A stretch of DNA of 64,000 nucleotides from Panulirus ornatus (lineage: Eukaryota > Arthropoda > Malacostraca > Decapoda > Palinuridae). The translations under genes were made by a program, and so were the position numbers. Position 1 is the stretch's first letter. Every line of letters begins with the position of its first letter. The notes beneath the pieces are model-generated. The model saw only the letters and a list, made by a program, of their open reading frames with translations. It had not been told where the DNA came from and did no database searches. Location of the stretch: NCBI RefSeq assembly GCF_036320965.1, contig NC_092228.1, positions 14,653,307 to 14,717,306 of the forward strand, written 5' to 3'. Shown in pieces: positions 58,731 through 64,000 of the stretch.

Positions 58731-60343
58731 AGAACGCTGGCGGGGTCAGGGTGCGACGGGGGACGTGTGTGGAAGAACACTGTGAAGAGCAACAGAGGGA
58801 AAGAGATGGAAGGGTGAACGAGAACACCGACAAAGATGAAAAGAAGGACACGAGAGGTAGAGAGGAAAGGAAAAAGTTTTCAGCGTGCGTCGCTAAGTCG
58901 AGAGTTATAAGGGCCATTTCTTCCTGTTAGCTCTGTCTTCCCTCCATCCCTCAATCTGCGTCCAAAAACGTGAAAAAGAAAAAAAAAATCTGACGTTCAT
59001 TTTTATCTTGGTCCCGTGGCTTATACTAAGGTCTCCTTCACCTCACAGGCCCTACAGAACCGTTCCTACCGTGAGGTGTCCTGGTTAAGGGAAAAAGATA
59101 TAAGAGGAAACGTATAACTTATCTATTAGTGACCTACATGGCGAGGGCAAAACATGGCCCAATCACAGGCCAACTCTGGTGAAGTAATTAACTTGGGTGA
59201 AAAAAGAGACTAGAAATATCTCAGGACTTTGCAGGTAGAAAGACAACGCAATAAGGAAGCGAATGCCACAGCTTAGTTGTTGGAGGGAAGAGGGACGTAT
59301 ATAACAGTCAATCCTCGAGTGGCTGGTCTCCACACAGAAACTGTGGGAAGCAGCAGCCAGATGTGTGCCTTGAGTCCAAGGCTTGGGGACGGGGTACACA
59401 CATGCATACAGCTCTGATGTGACGGAAGACTTTTGATTCCACTCTAGTTCACAGAGGTGGCGGGTGAGTCACCTCAGATGTGTGAGCACTAACCCATACC
59501 AGGGCAAATAAAACCCATAAAGATACGTCATAACTGCACCCTAAGAAAATACATCACGGCATCTGTGCAACAATCCTATCTTTTGGTAAGTAGACTTTGT
59601 GATGATGCTGATGATAATGTGGGGTTTCCAAGGTGTAATGCAACGGGAGCAAACTCCCTCAAACGTCGCAGTGCCCTCAACATTCTCCCAGTGACGTGGG
59701 AATACTTAAAACACCTACCACGTACACACTGCTACCAAGACGTGCAGGTGGCGTGGCCCACCTACCTACCTACCGACAACAGACGCGAGGTAAGTAAGTC
59801 ATCGAGCGAGAGTTCCCTAGTTCCGACACACCTCCCATCTCCTGATGGCTACTATGACTTTAACACAGCTCCCACCAGACCACAAATTAAAGGGAGTAAG
59901 GAGGCGCCTGGAAGATCCGGCGCTCATTATAATTAGACTGCCAGTGGTATTCACCGGTGAGGATGCCTGTTGTTGTATCTGGGATGTGGGAGTGCACGGC
60001 GGCTACCGGCCACCTTCGTTAACAACAGGCGTGGCGAGAGTGTTTTCCCTCAATGGTAATGGCTGGTATGAATGGTCTGCCACTGCCGCTGGCAGCGCCC
60101 CCGGTAACGGTGCTGGTGGTATAAGTGGCCAGACACCGCTTGTCATGCTCCCATTAACGGTTATAGTTAGAGAAATGTTTCGGGTGATTACAATGGTCAC
60201 ACAGGACTTGGTGTTATAGGAATGGCGATGAAAAGTCGGCTTATAATCATAAGGAGATCAAAGAGGTCCTCCTCAGGATGCGAAAACCATTTAACGAGAC
60301 GTTATGACCGCAAAGCACAACAGTACGATAGCCTGGCGACACC
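58731..60343. other. unassigned sequence
   Basis: No tandem repeats except a short 'ctac' run near 59762. Frames up to 124 codons, none recognised. Confidence 0.45.
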
Positions 60344-60408
60344 CCTGACCCTTAAAGGTCAAGTTTAAGACAAGGACCAAGGGTAATACAACCCTGCTCA
60401 AGGGCCGA
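60344..60408. repeat. dispersed short repeat ('cctgacccttaaaggtcaag' family)
   Basis: 'cctgacccttaaaggtcaag' at 60344-60363, then 'gacaaggaccaagggtaat' and 'ctgctcaagggccgatgg'. It abuts the AT arrays. Confidence 0.6.
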
Positions 60409-60411
60409 TGG

Positions 60412-60413
<2 letters not shown>

Positions 60414-60483
<70 letters not shown>

Positions 60484-60488
60484 CCGAT

Positions 60489-60574
<86 letters not shown>
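60414..60574. repeat. twin (AT)n arrays split by 'gggccgatgg'
   Basis: AT runs at 60414-60480 and 60491-60574. 'gggccgatgg' precedes each run, so the unit of 10-bp tag plus AT tract was duplicated. Confidence 0.96.
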
Positions 60575-61601
60575 CATTATCTCCACCATAATACGATGAC
60601 CCGACTTTCCCCTGGGTGTTACTGAGTGTGGAGCACTTGCCTCATACAAATACCCCCCCATATGATGGATCAGTGATACGAGCCTCGTCACTAACGGTGT
60701 GGTGGTGATGGAACAAGTGTCCTGGCCATGACAGTACTGAAAACAAGTCTCTGTTCTTCTTGGCCCCAGATGGTAACACTGACAGTCATACCGATGACGC
60801 CTCCTCCCGGCATTGATGCCATAGTTCACGGTCACAGTGACGTGAAGTTAAAGCCTCTACCTCACCAAGGGTAACACATATCATATGGTAAAATTAAAGA
60901 TACCAGTATACAGCCACCTCACTTATTCCAGGCCTCGAGGATCTTTCTCATGTTACCTTTCATCGTGAGGGATGCTACTGTGAGGCGAGTCCTGCCGATG
61001 GACACGGCGAGGCAAGTGGCAGTGCAGGACGTGTGTTTATCCTTGTGTTCGTAGCAGAAGCGTAAACACGCAGGAGATACAGGGAGGGTGAGAGCACACG
61101 ACCCCCAGCAGTACCTCCAGCACCACCGCCTCGCCTCGCCTCACCTCACCTCACCTTTGGCACCAGCAGGAGCGCCACACGCTCCGGGAGCCCTAGCGTC
61201 GCTCCCGCCGGAGGAGGAGGAGGAGGAGGGCGGGAGGAGACGGCCCCTCGACCCAACCAATCACCGAGCCGGAATTCATATGGCCGGGACCGGAGAGATG
61301 GTTGCCGCAGAGCCTCGGCAGCGGCTGCAACCAGTGACACATGAGCCGGCGGATGGCTACTTCCACAGCCGCCCACTAGCGCCACCTGAGCGGCGGCAGC
61401 TGGCAACCTCCTGACGCACTGACGCAGCGGAAATTAACACTGCGCCAATACGGTTCAACGACGTAAACTGGAAGAGCAGCGGAGGAGGCCGGTGTCAGCG
61501 GGCAATGTCCTACCCTCCTCCCCTCCCTCCTCACCTCCTGCCGGCCTGGACCTCGACGAGAGGTTGACACTGGCGTGGCCCTACGCCACTCAGTCCCCGT
61601 G
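60575..61601. other. unassigned sequence
   Basis: GC-rich 61.1-61.45 kb with a (GGA)n tract near 61212. A 108-codon frame there overlaps minus-strand frames. Nothing recognised. Confidence 0.45.
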
Positions 61602-61642
<41 letters not shown>

Positions 61643-61645
61643 ACA

Positions 61646-61681
<36 letters not shown>
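61602..61681. repeat. (CA)n microsatellite
   Basis: About 39 units with two 'ga' interruptions. Confidence 0.96.
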
Positions 61682-61683
<2 letters not shown>

Positions 61684-61868
61684 TTGCAACACACTTGCGG
61701 TAACTCAACAAATGATGTTAGCTTACCTACACAGCACACCACATCCATGGCCGCGCAAACCCCCCCCCCCCCCACTGCACTCAAGCCTTACCCCCAGTCA
61801 ATGAACAGTATCTTCATGCACCATCATAGCCGCAGCTGACATGCCCCAACACGTACACCTCTTTAATT

Positions 61869-62007
61869 ACCAGGACACATCTCCATTCATCATGCCAAGT
61901 TAATGTTCTCCAGCGTAAAGCTCACCAGGCAATATTTAACCACCAGGACACATCTCCATCCATCATGCCAAGTTAATGTTCTCCAGCGTAAAGCTCACCA
62001 GGCAATA
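61869..62007. repeat. 73-bp tandem duplication
   Basis: 'accaggacacatctccat' at 61869 and 61942; the copies run to 'caccaggcaata' and differ at about one base. A recent event. Confidence 0.95.
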
Positions 62008-62097
62008 CACATCGGGCAGGGAACACTACAGGAAAAAACGTGACACCACGTTCATGCTGCCTTATTACGTCTTATCATTACTGTGTGTTTGTGTATT

Positions 62098-62098
<1 letters not shown>

Positions 62099-62191
<93 letters not shown>
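62099..62191. repeat. (GA)n microsatellite
   Basis: About 46 GA units. Confidence 0.97.
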
Positions 62192-62196
<5 letters not shown>

Positions 62197-62709
62197 TGAA
62201 TGGGTTCTCCTAAACGGGTGCTGGTACCATGTTCCAACGCAAACCTCACATACAGAGGAGGAGGGCGACCGTCTACAGAGACCTCAGCGATGTACTTACG
62301 ACGCTGCACGGGCGCAGATGGTTATCTACCTCTATGTCTACTTCGCGAACGTAAGTCACTACCTACAACCCCGATCACAACAGCAGAGCAAGGTGATCCG
62401 ATGTGCATGGTAACGTACGCGATCCACCTCATCGCTGACCACAGCAACCAGCAGGGTCTTTCGCAGCGCATGGTTACGGGAGTCGCAGGCTAACAGGTCA
62501 CACACACACTACTCCTCTCCAGTAGCAGTCTGGAGTATGCGTGACCCGGGGGTCAGGTGTAAGGGGGAGGGGGTGTCTTCTGCCATGCGGCTACATCATG
62601 AAGTGTTCCAGGTCGAACCTTTACTGAGGACTGTAGTCAGGAGTCGCTAAGCAGCTGACCAGAAGACGCAGGTTAGTGAGGACGTGGTGAGGACGCGAGC
62701 ACTTGTGGA
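62192..62709. other. unassigned sequence
   Basis: Short frames only; nothing recognised. Confidence 0.45.

Positions 62710-62742
<33 letters not shown>
62710..62742. repeat. (CA)n microsatellite
   Basis: About 16 CA units. Confidence 0.96.
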
Positions 62743-62744
<2 letters not shown>

Positions 62745-63844
62745 TGTGACACGGATGATCATAACGCGAGTAAATGATGCATTATTATGGTTCATTGCTT
62801 CTGGTCGAAGACAACCCGGAAGGATCAAAACAAACATTAAGAAGGCGAGACGGGGGGGTCCACCAAGTGTTGTGTGGGTGCGAAACAATATCCAAACCAG
62901 TGGCCCAGGTTTACGAAGCTGGAGGCGATACATCAATGAATTCAATACAACAAAATTATCATCAGGTTAATATATAAAATTCTCAGGTGACATTCACGTG
63001 AGTTATAGGAGACAAGACGATCAATCAAGTGGTATGATTAACATACATACAAAATGCCAATGATCGCTCTGGCAGCAAACATGAAAAATGCTCTGGAAAT
63101 GCAGGTGTCATGACGAAGACTGACGATGATGAGGAGGAGTTGGTGACCATAGGATCAGGCCTGGTGGTGGCGACAATAGTGCCAGGAATGATATAACCCC
63201 ACCAGGACCCCCAAGTAAATAAGTAACCCCTTACCTGCCAACCCTTATTAGACCTCATGCCTCACCACAACCCGGATATATCCCTGATCATACCACCGAC
63301 TGCTGGAGCAAGCTGCTGTCCTCCCCCTCAGCAACGCACACACCGCTGACCCTAAGACACATACCCGAGAACTACATGAACCAAATTATCAGACGCCATC
63401 ATCTAATGCTGTCCCATTATCGACATCACAAGATCCTTCACCTCCATACACTCTGCACTACAGCTGTTATCTCGGAGTTATTAAGTCGACGGCTACGATC
63501 AAGGTGAAGTTAATCACTTCTTCTTCAAAGACTGGAAACATGACAACATTAACTTGATGACCACGTCCTTGTCGGTACGACTCGTCTTAGTTACGTTCAC
63601 TCTGGAGGTTCGTCTACTGCCACAACTCGCTCGGCCAGAGGGGTAAATAAGACACAGCAAGAATAATACCGTCCTGGGGGGAAAATAATATATATATGAT
63701 ACCCTTATCAGTTAAGACTGTTTGAAGCCGTGACCGCCATCCCTTTATAACCTCAGTGACAAGGTTCGATGTTCAAGATATGTGTGCTAGGCGGGTTTAA
63801 TTTCTTCAGTGTGCGGTCTTCAATGTTGCTGATGTTTGTAAGCA
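62743..63844. other. unassigned sequence
   Basis: No repeats or domains recognised. Confidence 0.45.
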
Positions 63845-64000
63845 GTGAGTCATCCTCTTGAGCACGACGGTGTGGCCCCCTTGAGCAAAGACGCGTGTGT
63901 GTGTGATCTCTGACCTGATCCTTGAGAGGGCCTTCTTGGCCGAAGAAGTGGACGCCATACCGAAGGGTCGTCTCCTCAGCCTCGAGGCTCGTACCGTCAA
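63845..64000. repeat. dispersed short repeat ('gacctgatccttgag' family), reaches the window edge
   Basis: 'cttgagcacgacggtgtggc' near 63858, 'gacctgatccttgag' at 63912-63926, and 'cgaagggtcgtc' / 'gaggctcgtaccgtc' at 63961-63998. It may continue into an array beyond the window. Confidence 0.6.

Noticed and set aside
59565..59640. 'CDDADDN' resembling a catalytic box
   Set aside because: Low-complexity 'gatgat' sequence; flanks do not match RT.

Overview
This window looks like non-coding nuclear DNA from an animal, most likely a decapod crustacean (crab, lobster, crayfish or shrimp). Three things point there: an extreme density of long dinucleotide microsatellites of the GA/CT, GT/CA and AT types; many decayed non-LTR retrotransposon fragments; and a dispersed element at about 27.43-27.67 kb whose core I recognise from decapod and other invertebrate sequence. 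The species call is inference; no marker gene is present. I find no bacterial-style operons, rRNA, CRISPR array or intact conserved protein-coding gene. Nearly all long open frames are by-products of tandem repeats.

The most informative content is a set of degenerate LINE reverse-transcriptase (RT) fragments, found by reading through frameshifts and stops. They lie at 5.18-5.70 kb (-), 7.05-8.04 kb (+), 11.76-12.43 kb (-), 24.60-24.83 kb (-), 25.2 kb (+, weaker), 31.09-31.86 kb (-), 35.45-35.73 kb (-), 38.64-38.83 kb (-), 47.47-48.55 kb (-), 50.18-50.44 kb (-) and 51.50-51.73 kb (-). There is also a weak candidate near 3.4-3.7 kb (+). All are CR1/jockey-like and dead. At least two C-terminal lineages are visible. 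Two of the longest copies carry a dinucleotide microsatellite inside the former RT reading frame. A tRNA-derived SINE (30.81-31.08 kb, -) sits directly next to the 3' end of one LINE and ends in a tail that resembles that LINE's own tail.

The second layer is tandem repeats. Minisatellites have units of 16, 17, 19/20, 21, 28, 28, 30, 31, 32, 32, 37, 41, 61, 68, 68, 73 and 74 bp. The largest is a 1.08-kb 19/20-bp array at 42.13-43.21 kb with a higher-order pattern, lying next to an unrelated 28-bp array. A nested 68-bp array lies at 49.1-49.7 kb, and an imperfect palindrome of about 170 bp at 13.57-13.74 kb. A short dispersed family (cores like 'gacctgatccttgag' and 'ctcaagggtcgtacc') recurs at least six times, and at 22.9 kb it has expanded into a 21-bp array.

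The only gene-like signal I would keep, at low confidence, is a 70-codon frame at 28303-28515 that begins with a signal-peptide-like stretch about 140 bp downstream of a TATA-like box. The rest is unassigned sequence, probably intergenic or intronic.
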